64,000 bases of DNA. Source: Wurfbainia villosa (Eukaryota > Streptophyta > Magnoliopsida > Zingiberales > Zingiberaceae). The position numbers were made by a program, and so were the translations under genes. The notes beneath the pieces are model-generated. The model was not told where the DNA came from. It did no database searches and saw only the letters and a list, made by a program, of their open reading frames with translations. Every line of letters begins with the position of its first letter. Positions within the stretch are counted from its first letter, which is position 1. Below are positions 34,123-46,274 of the stretch, piece after piece. The stretch is taken from the NCBI GenBank assembly GCA_025175895.1, contig CM045987.1, forward strand, positions 30,530,113 through 30,594,112, in the 5' to 3' direction.

Positions 34123-34134
34123 ACTCTGATACCA
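34123..34134 (-). other. A2 primer binding site
   Basis: The - strand reads TGGTATCAGAGT two bases from the LTR, one mismatch from the initiator-Met-tRNA consensus. Confidence 0.92.
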
Positions 34135-34136
34135 CT

Positions 34137-35742
34137 TGTTGGAGGATCGTGGCCCGGTTAGAAGGGGGGCTGAGTAGCCCGTGTGCGTTGTTCATTCGTC
34201 TACAATATTCATTAGTGTAGCGGAAATACAAATACAAATATAGAGACAAATACAAGCACACACAATAAACACGCGATATATGTGGTTCGGAAACTTAGGG
34301 TTCTTACTCCATGGGGTAAGCTCAACGAGCTCAAGTGATGAACACACCACTACTAAAACTCCTTCTCAACAACAAGTCGGAGGTGGAGAAATCTCGTACA
34401 AGCAATTACAAAAGTAATACAAAAACGTACAAGCAAATACAAAGATGAATGAAATACGTAAAGAAAACTTTACAACAAATGGCTTTGAACACTTTGCTTG
34501 TTGCTTCCTTTGGTTTTCTCTTGAAGGTCAGGAATGCAGCAGCAATTCACGTCCAAAATCTCCCCAAATATCACTGTGAAAATCCTCCCTAAGCTCCTCC
34601 TTTTATGATTGTCTCGAGTTGATTTTGCGCCTAGCAGTCGACTGCTCATACCCATCAGTCGACTACTCCTGTAGCCGTTGTCTCATAACGACTCGATCCA
34701 CACTGGACAAGTTCCAACGAATACTCCATCAGTCGACTGCCAAACCCTAGCAGTCGATGGATGCAAGGTCAGTCGAGCCCCTGGTCGAGCTGCCTCGCTT
34801 CTGTGGTCATTTCAACCTATAGCAATCGAATGCCATCCCTTGGCAATCGACTACCAGCCCTTGACAATCGACTGTTGGGCCATAAAACCCTATTTGACAC
34901 TGGTTAACTAGCAGTTGACTCGGACCAGTTGATTGCTGCCTATATTAGTCGACTGATATCGGATAAAATCTCAAACACTAAGTTATTTGAGCATCCGACC
35001 ATCGGGTAAAACCTCAAACAACATGTTTGAGAATCCGACACTTGACCTCAGTCACTTGGCCAAGTTCACCTCATCCATGAGCTTTAACCCAAGACACCCT
35101 TAGCCTAGACCTAAGCCTTCTAGTCACCTCTACTAGCCTCGTACCTACTGAATCCCTCCAAGTCATCCATGCACGGATCCCTCTAAGTCATCCATGACTT
35201 GTTCATCCATACGATAGCCTCCAGGTGCTTCCTTCAGCTATTGTCATGCTATCGATGTCTACACTACTAAGGTACATATGGACTTACGCTCCCAAGACTA
35301 TTGCTTGGCCTTACGCCACTAAACCACCCCTCGGACATCCCAAATGTCAAGTACCCATAACTTGGACTTTCATCGCCAAGGCTACACACTTGGACTTAGG
35401 TGGCCAAACCTACACACTTGGTCTTTCCTTGCCAACTCCATGTTGGACTTCCAATGCCAAGCCCCATGCTTGGAATTTCACCGTCAAGGCTATACACTTG
35501 GACTTACGTGGCCAAGGCTACTCACTTGGACTTCCCTTGCCAACTAGATGTTGGACTTCCCAATGCCAAGCCCCATTCTTGGACTTTCACCGCTAAGGCT
35601 ACACACTTGGACTTATGTGGCCAAGTCTAATCACTTGGACTTCCCATGACAATCACATGTCATATGTTTTTTCTAACATCAAAATACTGTTCGAGTCAAA
35701 CTCGAGTCTGGTCAATCGTGACCTGAGTTGATTGCACCAACA
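34137..35742 (-). mobile_element. A2: 5' LTR (1606 bp)
   Basis: On + TGTTGGAGGATCG...GATTGCACCAACA, pairing with 14226-15862. The palindrome array (34634-34970) is more degraded than the sister one (e.g. CAGTCGATGG, CAATCGACTG). Mini-hairpins at 35340-35650. TTATG follows at 35743-35747. Confidence 0.92.
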
Positions 35743-36380
35743 TTATGTAATATGAAGTCACCTACTAATTTGTGGGAACCCCAAAAATTGGTTGGAAGGA
35801 TAGTACCTTTATCTTGATTTATAGCTAGATCAGCAGATAAAAGGGTTACCTTTCTTCCAAATTCTACGCAAGGCTACTCGGTTTCAGTGGGATGAATCAT
35901 GTGAGCAAGCTTTTCAGGTATTGAAGAAATATTTAGTTGAACTTCCTTTGATGGCCAAGCCTATTTCTAAGGAACCATTGTGGATGTACCTAGCTGTATC
36001 AGAAGGGGCAGTCAGTTCAGTGTTATTGAAATAGGAAGGTTCTCAATAGCAGTCCATCTATTACACCAGTCACATATTGAAAGGTGTGGAATTGTGGTAC
36101 ACTGAGTTGGAAAATTTGGCATACATTTTGATCTTAATGGCTCGTAAGTTAAGGCCTTATTCTTAGATCATCCGGTGAATATGTTGTCCAATAGTGAGTT
36201 AGGCCCGGTGGTCACTAAACCCAATTTTTTATGAATATTAGCCAAGTGGTATGTGGAGCTAAGTGAATATGATATCCAGTATCATCCTTGAATGACCATC
36301 AAGGCTCAGTCGTTAGCTGATTTTCTAGCTAAAGTACCCTAGAGAATAGTTCGACAAAAGAAGAAAAGGGAAAGGGTGCC
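35743..36380 (+). pseudogene. Tat-like Ty3/gypsy RNase H, right piece
   Basis: After the TTATG duplication the gypsy pol gene resumes with KGLPFFQILRKATRFQWDESCEQAF, LPLMAKPISKEPLWMYLA, AVSSVLLK, then YYTSHILKGVELWYTELENLAYILILMARKLRP, the RNase H-like region usual after gypsy reverse transcriptase. Stops interrupt it (two around KEGSQ, more after 36160), and the last part (ADFLAKVP-like words near 36315) is degraded. It is cut at 36380 by G1. Together with 13735-14225 it is one gene split by 21.5 kb. Confidence 0.85.
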
Positions 36381-38561
36381 TGATAACGATGTATTTATCG
36401 TGGTACCATTAAAAATTAATTACCAAACTCTCTCTACACTAATATAACATAGTAAATGGCCCGGATCATTACCCAACGAGTGTAATTGGTAGAACAATAG
36501 TCTTAGGATTATTAATTATTGCTTTGTATTTTCTATCAGAATTGGGGTTTGGAATTTAAAAGATTAATCCTATTGAATGAAAGACAATGCAAGTGATTAA
36601 AGCATTAATCTAACTAAACTATGATGGTAATGAAATTAAAGAAGATATAAGCTAAGCATTCAAAGGAAAGCATTCGAAAACATAAAGACAATGCAGGAAA
36701 TTAAACAACAATTTAAATACAAAATAACATGAGTGTAAAGGAGAACATGAAATAAATCTAACCTAGTATTAAACACTGCTAACTAATGAAAATAACACTT
36801 AAACAAGCAAGTAATCAAACTAACAAACAATTAAGCTAAGGAACCATTAACCTAATGACAACTAAGCAAAGTTACAACTAGCACAAATAATTCATGAACG
36901 ATAAAATAAACTACATCTAAACTCCTAATTAAACAGCAGGATAAAACAACCTAATTAAAACCTAGAATCAAACATCAGAATTATGCATTAAAGGAAACAA
37001 CAAGATAAACATCCAAACGAAACTACTAATTAAACTCTAAGAGAAACTACGAATTAACTACAATGTAAACTATAAACTAAATGCAAATTAAACTACATGT
37101 CAAACTACAAATTAAACTACAAGTTAAACTATAGACTAACTACAAATTAAACTACAAGTCAATCTACAACTAACTACAACTAAACTACATGTCAAACTAC
37201 AAACTACTACAAATTAAACTACAACAGAAAAAAATGGGGGATGATAACAAACTCAATTCAACAAACCAAACATAACATAAACAAACTATACAATTCAATG
37301 GACAAACTCCAAATAGAAATAATCGATAACCCCACGATAGTGACAACAACCCGAACAACCCCCTCCGACGGTGGAAGGCAGAGCTACCAAATCGGTGCAA
37401 CCAATGGATGGAATCCTTGCTGAAAATCCTCTGGAAAGTGCTGAACTGGATGGATGCAAGCTTACTACTCCGGCTGTGGATGGTGGAGCTCCTAATAACG
37501 ACAGCTAGTGAATGGATATGAAGGTGAAGTGGCCTTATCCCGACCGTGGAAAGGAATGGGAGCCGGTAGAGTGGCGATAGAGCTCTTCACCAGTGATGGA
37601 TGGCTGAGCTCCTAATCTCAGAAGCTAATGGATGGATATCGAAGATGGAGCGGCCTAATCTTGGCTGCTGGAAGGGATGAGAACCAGTGAAGAGGTGGAA
37701 TCGCCGGAATCTCACCTCTCCACTCGCTGCTGACCAAACAATCCTAATCCTAGCAGCTCGTTCTGCCGATGGAGGGGATGAGATTGTCGCCGTCTGGAGG
37801 GAGGGAAGGTCGCCTGAAGTGGGTTGTCGAGCTTTCGCCATCACTTGTGGAGTCACCGATCGCCCGCTCGTGAGGAGGAAGAAGAACGATGCGACATTCT
37901 ATGCTTTCTGTGTCGCGCGATTCTTTCTGCGCAATTCGAACGAGTGAGTAAATGTTGGATTTTTAAGTTGCATTTTGGTAGTCTCCAATCAAATGGCCAT
38001 CTAATCTCAGCCACCCATTAGAGCTAGGTTTTGATGAATCGAATATTTGCTTAATTAGGCTGCTCCATTCAACGGTGGTGATCGATCTAACTATGGATGG
38101 CCGGATCTGATCAATCTGAAGGGACGATCATGATAGATCGAATCTAGATGAATGGCTAAGATGTCTAGATCTAAATGTATAGACTAGATCTCTCAAAATC
38201 TGGATAGATGGCTCAAAATCAAGTCGCTTCCATCGGATGATCCATATCGCTCAGATTTGTTCTGTTGATTGAATTGCCTTCGATCTTGATGAAGGGCTCA
38301 GATTAAATCAACTTGAAATGCTCATTATGACCCTAGATGAAGCCATATTTGATCCAACTTGAGTTTAGTCCATTGGCTCATCTCGATTTCCTAAAAACAA
38401 AGACAAAATTTGCATATAAGTCTAAAATTTTGGAGAATTTACAATAATGTCCAAAATGAATCCAAAGTCATAAACATGTTAATAATCAATAATAAATCAC
38501 TCGAGAGCATAAAAACATTGATATTAAGGACCAAAATAACACGATAAAATGACAGTTATCA
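36381..38561 (-). mobile_element. G1: 3' LTR (2181 bp)
   Basis: Starts TGATAACGATGTATTTATCG and ends GACAGTTATCA, with a 7-base terminal inverted repeat. The right copy (61226 on) matches closely through CATAAACA. Contains AAACTAC repeats (37010-37215) and a GC-richer part (37430-37870) with a diverged ~110-bp tandem duplication (37463 and 37577). Open frames in that part show no known family. Confidence 0.85.
37010..37215. repeat. AAACTACAAATTAAACTAC tandem repeats in G1 LTR
   Basis: Short imperfect units (AAACTAC plus AAATT or ATGTC) recur through the block; the partner LTR has the same block at 61860-62045 with a different unit number. Confidence 0.85.
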
Positions 38562-38794
38562 ATTCCCCCACACTTATTCTTGCGCGTCTCGAGGAAGCAA
38601 AGAAAACTAAAAGTAAACTGAAGGTATATTTCCCAAGCAATTCTCAAGCATACATAGAAAATCATGAAAGAAAGTTACCTAGGATTATCAAATCTTAAAG
38701 ACTCAAGCAATCATGGACTCGAATCGTACACAGGTTAACAAACATGGTAACTTCATTCGATCTTGAGTAGACTATGAATGATTAAGCCCCACAA
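38562..38794 (-). other. G1 PPT (38562-38575) and 3' internal DNA
   Basis: The - strand PPT reads AATAAGTGTGGGGGAAT before TGATAACTG. No gene in the rest. Confidence 0.7.
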
Positions 38795-38799
38795 GATAA
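38795..38799. repeat. A3 target duplication, left (GATAA)
   Basis: GATAA before TGTTGGGGAATT, repeated at 59118-59122 after GCACCAACA. Confidence 0.93.
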
Positions 38800-40383
38800 T
38801 GTTGGGGAATTTATCGTCGCTAGAGGGGGGTGAATAGCGATTGGTACATCAATGGAATTTGCTCGCGTGCTTGCTACAATTTGATTAGTACGCAGGAGAA
38901 ATAATAGAAATAAAGCAATAATAAAATATATAAGCACACAACACCAAGATGTAACGTGGTTCGGAACCTCAAGGTTCCTACTCTACGTGTTGGGCACGAA
39001 CGAGCCCTAGCGATGCAAATATCACTATAATCAATAATACTCCTTCTCGATAACACGTCGGAGGTAGAGAAATCTCGTACAATGATTATAACAATAATAC
39101 AAAACAAATACAAGCAAATACAAAGTGAAATACACAAAAGAATGCAAAGAATACTTTACAAATGATCTTTCGGAAGCTTGCTTGTTTGGTTGCTTGAGCT
39201 GCACTTGGAGACCCTGAATTGCACCAGCAAATTGCCCCAAATTGCCCTAAGAAACCATTGCTAAATCCCTCTCCATGAGCTGCTTTATAATCTATATTCG
39301 GCCTAGATTTCACCTAGCAGTCGACTGATTGAGACCATAAGTTGACTGCTCCTGTAGTCATTGTCTCACAACGACCCGAGCCATGTTGGATAAGTTCCAA
39401 CGGATAGACCATCAGTCAACTAATCATGCCCATCAATCGACTGATCGGGCTATCATTCGATTGTCAAACCCTAACAGTGGACTTTGGAACCTTCTGTGTC
39501 CGCGACATAGACCATCAATCAACTGCCAGCCATAGCAGTTGACTGATCAGTCCATCAGTCGATTGCCCAATGCTGCCAGTCGACTGGCAGGCCATTTCTT
39601 GCAGTCGAACTCCAGTCGACTCCCATCTATCAATTGATCATAATATCAGTCGACTGATAACTTCATCCATGAGGTTTTAACACCAAGTATGATGCCCTCA
39701 TAATTGCTAGACCACCCTTAGCCTAGACCTAAGCCTTCTAGCCACCTCCGTCAGTCTCACACCTATCATATCCCTCCAAGTAATCCATGACTTGTTCATC
39801 CATATGCTAGCCTTCAGGTGTTTCCATCGGCTATTGTCATGCTAAGCTGATCTATCCCGCCAAGGCACATTGGCCTTATGCTGCCAACCGCTTGGACTTT
39901 ACACCTCCAACCATTGGACTTATGTTGCCAAGACTCCCACTTGGACTTTACGTCGCCAATATCAACAATTGGACTTTTCTTGCCAACCCATGTTGGACTT
40001 TCCAATTTCCAAGACTCAAACTTGGACTTTCCCTTGCCAAGACCCATGCTTGGACTTTCCATGCCAACTCATGTTGGACTTTCCAATTGCCAAGACTTAA
40101 GCTTGGACTTTCCCTTGCCAAGACCCATGCTTGAACTTTCCATGCCAAGTACCCATGACTTGGACTTCTCTATCATATGGTCAACCCCATGTCAATCATA
40201 TAGTCAAACAATGGTCAAACCATTGTCAAATATAAAATACTACTCGAGTCAAACTCGAGTCCGGTCAATAATGACCGGGGTCGATTACACAAACAATCTC
40301 CCCAAAACATTGTCAAACATCAAAACACTACTCGAGTCCAACTTGAGTCTGGTCAATTGTGACCTGGGCCGATTGCATCAACA
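38800..40383 (-). mobile_element. A3: 3' LTR (1584 bp)
   Basis: On + TGTTGGGGAATTTATCGTCGC...GATTGCATCAACA. Palindromes at 39318-39655, many one base off. Mini-hairpins at 39860-40165. The U3 start is duplicated (next entry). Confidence 0.92.
40243..40383 (-). repeat. 88-bp duplication of U3 start with inner PPT-like junction (A3 3' LTR)
   Basis: CTCGAG landmarks at 40243 and 40331. The inner boundary reads ACACAAACAATCTCCCCAAAA. The sister LTR has the same 88-bp spacing (58977 and 59065), so the duplication predates insertion of A3. Confidence 0.8.
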
Positions 40384-40711
40384 ATCTCCCCCTTTTTGAT
40401 GTTTGACAAATACCACAAAACCATTGAGTTAGGCTACCTAACTTAAATCTCCTTACCAATTCTCCCAAATTGGTAATTTCATAAATTCTCCCCCTTTTTG
40501 ACATACATCAAAAAGGTTCTCTCCCCAACGGTGTCAATGTCTCATATCACAATGAGATCTTATAATCTCCTTCTTGGTCCAAAAACATCTAGGATGCCTT
40601 CACTCTTCTTAGTGATAAGTCCCGTATCACTTAAGAGAGACTTCCTATAAACTCTCCCAATTTCTAAATTGGGCATCTCACATTCCCATTTCTCCCCCTC
40701 ATGAGAAAGAA
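40384..40711 (-). other. A3 PPT (40384-40397) and proximal noncoding DNA
   Basis: The PPT on - reads AAAAAGGGGGAGAT. Noncoding DNA collinear with A1 up to the C2 insertion at 40712. Confidence 0.75.
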
Positions 40712-41795
40712 TGTTGGATCGAGCGGATTGCTAGAGGGGGGGGGGGTGAATAGCGATAAAAGCTTCTTCGTCGAATTCATTTTAAAACACGAGTAAACGC
40801 AGCGGAAAGATAAAATGAACACAAAGAATTTTACTTGGTTCATAGCCTACGGCTACTACTCCAAGGCTCTAGTGGTCCTTGACCACGCACAGAGGGCAAA
40901 TCACTAATGAACTCCTCCTCATTGGAGGTAGGAGTTAATCGAATACAAAAAATCAAAGCTTGAGGTAGAAGGACACTCTCCCTCTCCTCGTTGCAATAAA
41001 AAACTCATAAAATAGAAAGTAAATACAGAATTTAATGGACAACTAAACAAAAACTTTTACCGATGACCAAAAAGGATGGAGGCTTAGGCTTGTGTCGTCG
41101 GCGTTTCTGTAGTACTTTGTCGTCGTGGAGTCGTTGGAGCGTCGTCACGTTACAGAGGCTTTAGAGCACTTTAGAATTGATGAAAAACTCTTAGACAAAC
41201 CCTCCTTTTATAGTTTTTGAGCTCCTCATCGAGGGGATCTTCAGCCAATCAAAACTAGGCACAAAGCTTCTTGGAATAAGGTGATAAGGCTTGACTCCTC
41301 GAAGATGATCCTTGACCATCAGTCGACTAATGGCAGCGCTAGTCGAGTCACAACCCTCAGCAGTCAACTGATGAAGGCAGTCGACTGATGCTTGTTGAAA
41401 TCATAAGTTAGCTTAATAAAAACATAATTTCGACGGTCGCCGACCATCCGATCTCGACCTAGACCACCCATGGAATGTCTTTGGTCGGATCTATGCTTAA
41501 GACCATCCCTCTAAAAAGGATACGACCTCACTTACGCTCACACACAAGCTTACCTCGATACTTACTTTGTAGCTCTTGCTTCTGACCTTCCACTCGATTC
41601 CTTCGGCTCCCTCTGTACTCACTCGAGTGTCGTCCAACCACAGTGGCTTTCTCCAGGTTTCGCTAGCTTTCAGCTCTAGCTTTAGCACTTTTTTGCACAC
41701 TTGATTCAGCTCGTGAGATAATGATATGAGCTTAACTTTGTATCGTTTGCTATAATCAAATCTCATGTTCGACTTAGGTGCCCACTGCACCAACA
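40712..41795 (-). mobile_element. C2: 3' LTR (1084 bp)
   Basis: On + TGTTGGATCGAGCGG...CACTGCACCAACA. The G run in the U5 motif has expanded to about 13. TATA on - at 41214-41222. Palindromes at 41318-41395. Confidence 0.92.
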
Positions 41796-42739
41796 ATCTC
41801 TCTCTTTTTGATCTATGGCAAACCCACATACAAAGTTAAGGAAATAACATGGATGAAGAATAATAATATGCTTGAAGAATAATAATATGCATGAAGAATA
41901 AAAGATTAAGTGAAAGTGTATACTTAGGAGTAAGATTAACTCTTCTCTCAGGTACTCCCCCTTGAGGAAACCTCCCCCTTGACCGAGGGTGAGTTCTTGA
42001 AAGAAGATCTTAATCTCCCCCTTGACACTTGCTTCTCTAGAAGAGTTTTTTAAAGTAATTAACAATTACTTAAAGTTTTGTCCATAGTATTAAAAAATAA
42101 TTTTAAGTTAAGAATTTTCTTAACTTGGCCTTTCTCTCCCTTTTGTTGACTAAAAAGAGTTAAGTTGCAAAAAATTAAAGTTAAGTAAACATTTACTTAA
42201 CTTTTTACCATGAGAATAAGTATGAATTACTAAGTTAAGTTATAAAAAAAATGATTTCTTAACTTTGGCCGTTATCTCTCCCTTTTGCCATAAATTGGAA
42301 AGAGGGGTTTTGAAAGAAAAATATAAGTACTAAGTTTAAGTTCCAAGTCCAAGCATGTTCCATATTATTTTGAAAATAATATACTGAAAATAAGCTCATC
42401 TATTGAATGTTCAACTCTTATTTGACTTGATTGATATGAAAGATCAACAAGTCTTGGTCAGAGTCAGTTAATATAGATGATTATACTCTGTGGTTTATGG
42501 CGATGCACTGGCTCTACATCTGGAACCAGGAGTAAGGCCCTAACATCTCATGCCCATTTACGTGGCTAAGTACACAAACACATTAGTCCTATGTGTTGTG
42601 AGATGTATTGACTCCTTAAATCTATAGGTGCATGATATCTAGGGTAAGCCCTAAGCTAGTTCCATGAACATGAAAAGTAAAAAGTAGTAATAAGAAAATA
42701 TAATTTGTAAATTCCTACTCTACTATGCACATACCCATA
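41796..42739 (-). other. C2 PPT (41796-41810) and 3' noncoding region
   Basis: The PPT on - reads CAAAAAGAGAGAGAT. Noncoding, with short AAGTTAAG repeats (42060-42260) and the CATCTCA stem. No gene seen. Confidence 0.75.
42543..42606. repeat. Conserved stem ACATCTCA...TGAGATGT (C2, after pol)
   Basis: Eight-base perfect arms at 42543-42550 and 42599-42606, about 130 bp beyond the pol stop codon. Confidence 0.72.
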
Positions 42740-45700
42740 CTAGGGTAGGGGTTTAGTAAATAGATCTGCCAAGTTGGACTTCGATTCAACATATTCGAGT
42801 TGTATGGCTCCGTTGGCCACATGTTCTCGAATGAAATGGTATTTGACCTCTATATGTTTGGTCCTAGAGTGACATATTGGATTTTTAGTTAGATTAATTG
42901 AGCTAATGTTATCTGCATGAATTTCAGTATTTGTAAAGTCTAACTTAAAATCTCAGAGAGTGTGCTTCATCCAAAGAAGCTGAGTGACACACTCACCCAT
43001 CGCGATGTATTCGGCTTCGGTGGTAGATAAGGCAACACAGTATTGATTCCTACTGCACTAACTCACTAGACTCGAGCCAAGAAGTTGACAACAACCACTC
43101 ATACTCTTTCTATCGAGCTTACTACCGGCATAGTCCGAGTCAGAGTAGCCGATTAGTTCAAACTCGGTAGATCTAGGGTACCAAATACCGACATTAAGTG
43201 TACCCTTTAGATATCTAAGGATATGCTTAACTAGAATTAGGTGAGATTCCTTGGCATAGGTTTGGAACCTTGCGCACATACTTACTGTAAATAAGATATC
43301 AGGTCGGCTTGCAGTTAAGTAAAGGAGGCTCCCTATCATGCTCCTATAGTATTTTAAGTCGATTGAATTTCCGGTTGCATCTTCTCCTATATTTACATTT
43401 GTTGCCATTGGAGTATTAATAATTTTAGCATCTTGCATTCCAAAACATTTAATTAATTCCCTAGTATATTTGCATTGGTGTAAATATATTCCATCTTTAG
43501 TTTGTTTAATTTGTAGACCTAAGAAGAAACTCAACTCACCTACTAAATTCATTTCAAAATCACTTTCCATAAGTGAAATAAATTCGTTTAGTATGATCGA
43601 ATTGGTAGTTCTGGAAATGATATCATTTACGTAAATTTGTGCTATAAATATTTCCTTACCTAAGGTTTTTACGAAGAGGGTTGGATCGACTAGGCCTTGG
43701 TTAAACCCTTTTGACTTAAGATAAATCGAAAGCCTCTCATACCAAGCTCGAGGAGCTTGTTTGAGTCCATAGAGAGCTTTCTATAATCTAAGGACATGGT
43801 CAGGTTTATCTAGACTTTCGAATCTGGGGGGTTGACTAACGCATACCTCTTCCTTAATAAGTCCATTCAAAAATGCTGACTTGACATCCATTTGAAATAA
43901 CTTAAATCCTCGATGTGCAACATAGGCTAACAACATTCAGATGAACTCTAATCTAGCTACTGGGGCATAGGTTTCATCGTAATCTAAACCTTCGACTTGA
44001 CTAAACCCTTTAGCGACTAATCTAGCTTTATTTCTAACTACCTCACCTTTATCATCAAGTTTATTTCGAAACACCCACCTTGTTCCAATGATTGTTTTAT
44101 CTTTAGGTGGTGGTACTAATTCTCTTACTTCGTTCCTAGTGAATTGAGCTAGCTCTTCTTGCATTGCAATAATCCAATCGGCATCAAGAAGAGCTTGGTC
44201 AATGGTTTTGGGTTCAATTTTTGAAATCAAGGAGATTTGACTAAGGTTTCGATATGAAGCTCTAGTTCGAACTCCTAGGCTTGGATCACCTATCACTTGG
44301 TCGATAGGATGATTCGTTTGAGTCCTTGTTTGACTTGGGTTAGAGTCACCTATCACTTGGTCGATAGGATGACTTGGTTGACTTAGGTTAGGATTAATAC
44401 TAGACTCGATCTCAAGATCGGAGTCGAGTATGGTATGAATCGACTCGCTAATTGGGGTTGCTAGGGGTTTTGTAGGTTCGTATCCTTCATCAAACACTAC
44501 ATTAATAGTCTCTTTGACTCTAAGAGTTTCATGGTTATATACCCTATAGGCTCTACTCGTAGTCGAGTATCCTAGGAAGATTTCGATAGAGATTTTGGAT
44601 GTGAATTTCCCTAGGTAATCCTTAGTGTTTAAGATATGTACCTTACATCCAAATACCCTAAAGTACTTGATGTTAGGTATTTTATCGTGATAAATCTCAT
44701 ACAAGGTCTTAAGGTGCCTCTTTACCATAAGGATCCTATTTTTGACATAGCAAGCAGTACTCACGGCTTCTGCCAAAACCTATCGGGTAGGTTATACTCA
44801 TTTAACATTGTCCTAGCGGCTTCTTGTAGGGTTCTATTTTTACGTTCTACTAGGTCATTCTATTGTGGGGTTCTAGGAAATAAGAACTCATAGTGGTATC
44901 CATTTAGGTTATAGAATTCTGTAAACCTGTGGTTCTCGAATTCACCACCATGATCACTCATAAGTCTTTTGATTTTAAGGTTTTGTTGATTTTCTATTAG
45001 TTTAAATAGGTTGATTAATTGATCTAGGGTATCACTTTTGTGTTTGATGAACCTAACCCAAGTAAATCTAGAATAGTCGTCAATTATGACTAAGCAGAAT
45101 TGACTCCTATTAAGTGACTTAGCTCCGTGTGAATCAAATATATCCATGTGTAGGAGCTCAAGAACACTTTTGGTTCGTTCTTGATTAGTTAGTTGATGTT
45201 GTGTCCTAGATTGTTTACCTTGTTGACAAGCATTACATATTTTATTATCCAAGTTGTTGAGGTTAGGCAATCCTCTGACTAAGTCACTTTGACTCATCTT
45301 GTGGATGAGTCTTGAGTGCGAGTGACCGAGTCGTCGGTGCCACAACCAAGATTCCTCTTGCCGTGTCATAAGATACTTGGTTGAGGAGTTAGTTAAATTA
45401 ATAGTATAAATATTGTTATTTCTGGTTCCTTTAAGAATTGTTTTAGAGGTTTCATTTATTTTAATTATGCATTCATTTTCTAGAAATATGACCTTATAGT
45501 TATTATCACACAATTGACTTACACTAAGTAAATTATATTGGAAATTTTCTACCAATAAGACATTTTGAATGATAAAGTTTGAGTTGAGCTCAATATCACC
45601 TGATCCGATGATTTTGAGCTTACCATTGTTTCCAAAGGCTACCGATCCTTGTCGTTTGAATCTAAGCTTCGAAAACTTGAGTTGATCCCTGGTCATGTGT

Positions 45701-45762
45701 CAGGAGCAACCACTGTCCAACATCCATTGATCCTACACACAAGGTAGTTGGATCGGATATTG
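42740..45762 (-). pseudogene. pol: C2: protease, integrase, reverse transcriptase, RNase H
   Basis: Reading -: protease site WMLDSGCS near 45735, where the next codon is TGA; a core with FIIQNVLLVENFQYNLLSVSQL; integrase zinc region (HRRLGH, CNACQQGK) and catalytic core (LHMDIFDSHG, VIIDDYSRFTWV, SDHGGEFE), with a stop after FPRTPQ near 44860; reverse transcriptase (RWVFRNK, ARLVAKGF, DYDETYAPVARLE), with a stop near 43937. The catalytic box reads YVND near 43625-43640 instead of YVDD, which by itself should abolish polymerase activity. RNase H follows with GYSDSDYAGS, more stops near 43057, TTEAEYIAMGE, RTKHIEVKYHFIRE and ADLFTKPLP, stop at 42740. It is clearly a dead copy of an autonomous element. 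Confidence 0.92.
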
Positions 45763-46274
45763 GAATTGCTGAAGATTGGTTGTAAATTATTAAACCTAAA
45801 TCATCTCACCGATGTCTACATGATCAAGCATGTCATCCTTATATGTTCTTGTGAGATGACTTCTGATTTTACTTTGCGTTAGATTCAGATTTGACCTTAA
45901 GCTCATCAAGTCACCTTTTCAAGATCATGACTTCTAGGTCGTGGCGAGGCACAGGGGCCTTCATTGATCGAAAAAATGACCACTTCCTTAGACAAAGCCA
46001 TTTTTAAGAAAATAGAGACTTGACTCACCGAAGACCACTTCCTCGTCTAACTAGTCTAGGATACGACGAGGTAGCTTTAGTTAGTTCTACTCGGTCAAGT
46101 GCACCAAACTAGATATGCCTTATCTGGCCTGAATACACGAGACTCTATTTTCCTAGCGTACTATCATCTCGCCGCATCCTGGTACTATGTTACCAAGTAT
46201 TGACGAGTTATAGTCCTATCTAACCATTCTAAAAGAAAAAATAAAAATAAATAAAGGACCTAAGCATGCAATTT
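45763..46274 (-). other. C2 spacer between gag and pol
   Basis: About 510 bp with stops in every frame between the gag stop (46275) and the protease. It contains a second CATCTCAC stem. The pol side ends CTTGTGTGTAG then GATCAATGGATG, which resembles a plant 3' splice site; no clear 5' site was found. Either an intron-like spacer or an insertion. Confidence 0.55.
45802..45858. repeat. Conserved stem TCATCTCAC...GTGAGATGA (C2 spacer)
   Basis: Arms at 45801-45809 and 45851-45859. The same 8-base core as the stem after pol, but a different interior. Confidence 0.72.

Larger units (their letters stand above)
14226..35742 (-). mobile_element. A2: family-A gag-only element split by composite X
   Basis: On the - strand: 5' LTR (35742-34137), primer site, gag (34082-32805 then 17820-17485), noncoding DNA, PPT, 3' LTR (15862-14226). 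Target duplication TTATG, in the gypsy pol gene. Removing X and one TTAGG leaves an element of about 6.5 kb. No pol genes of its own. Confidence 0.92.

Noticed and set aside
37587..37947. Overlapping frames in the GC-rich part of the G1 LTR as genes
   Set aside because: They lie inside an LTR, overlap on both strands and show no family motif.
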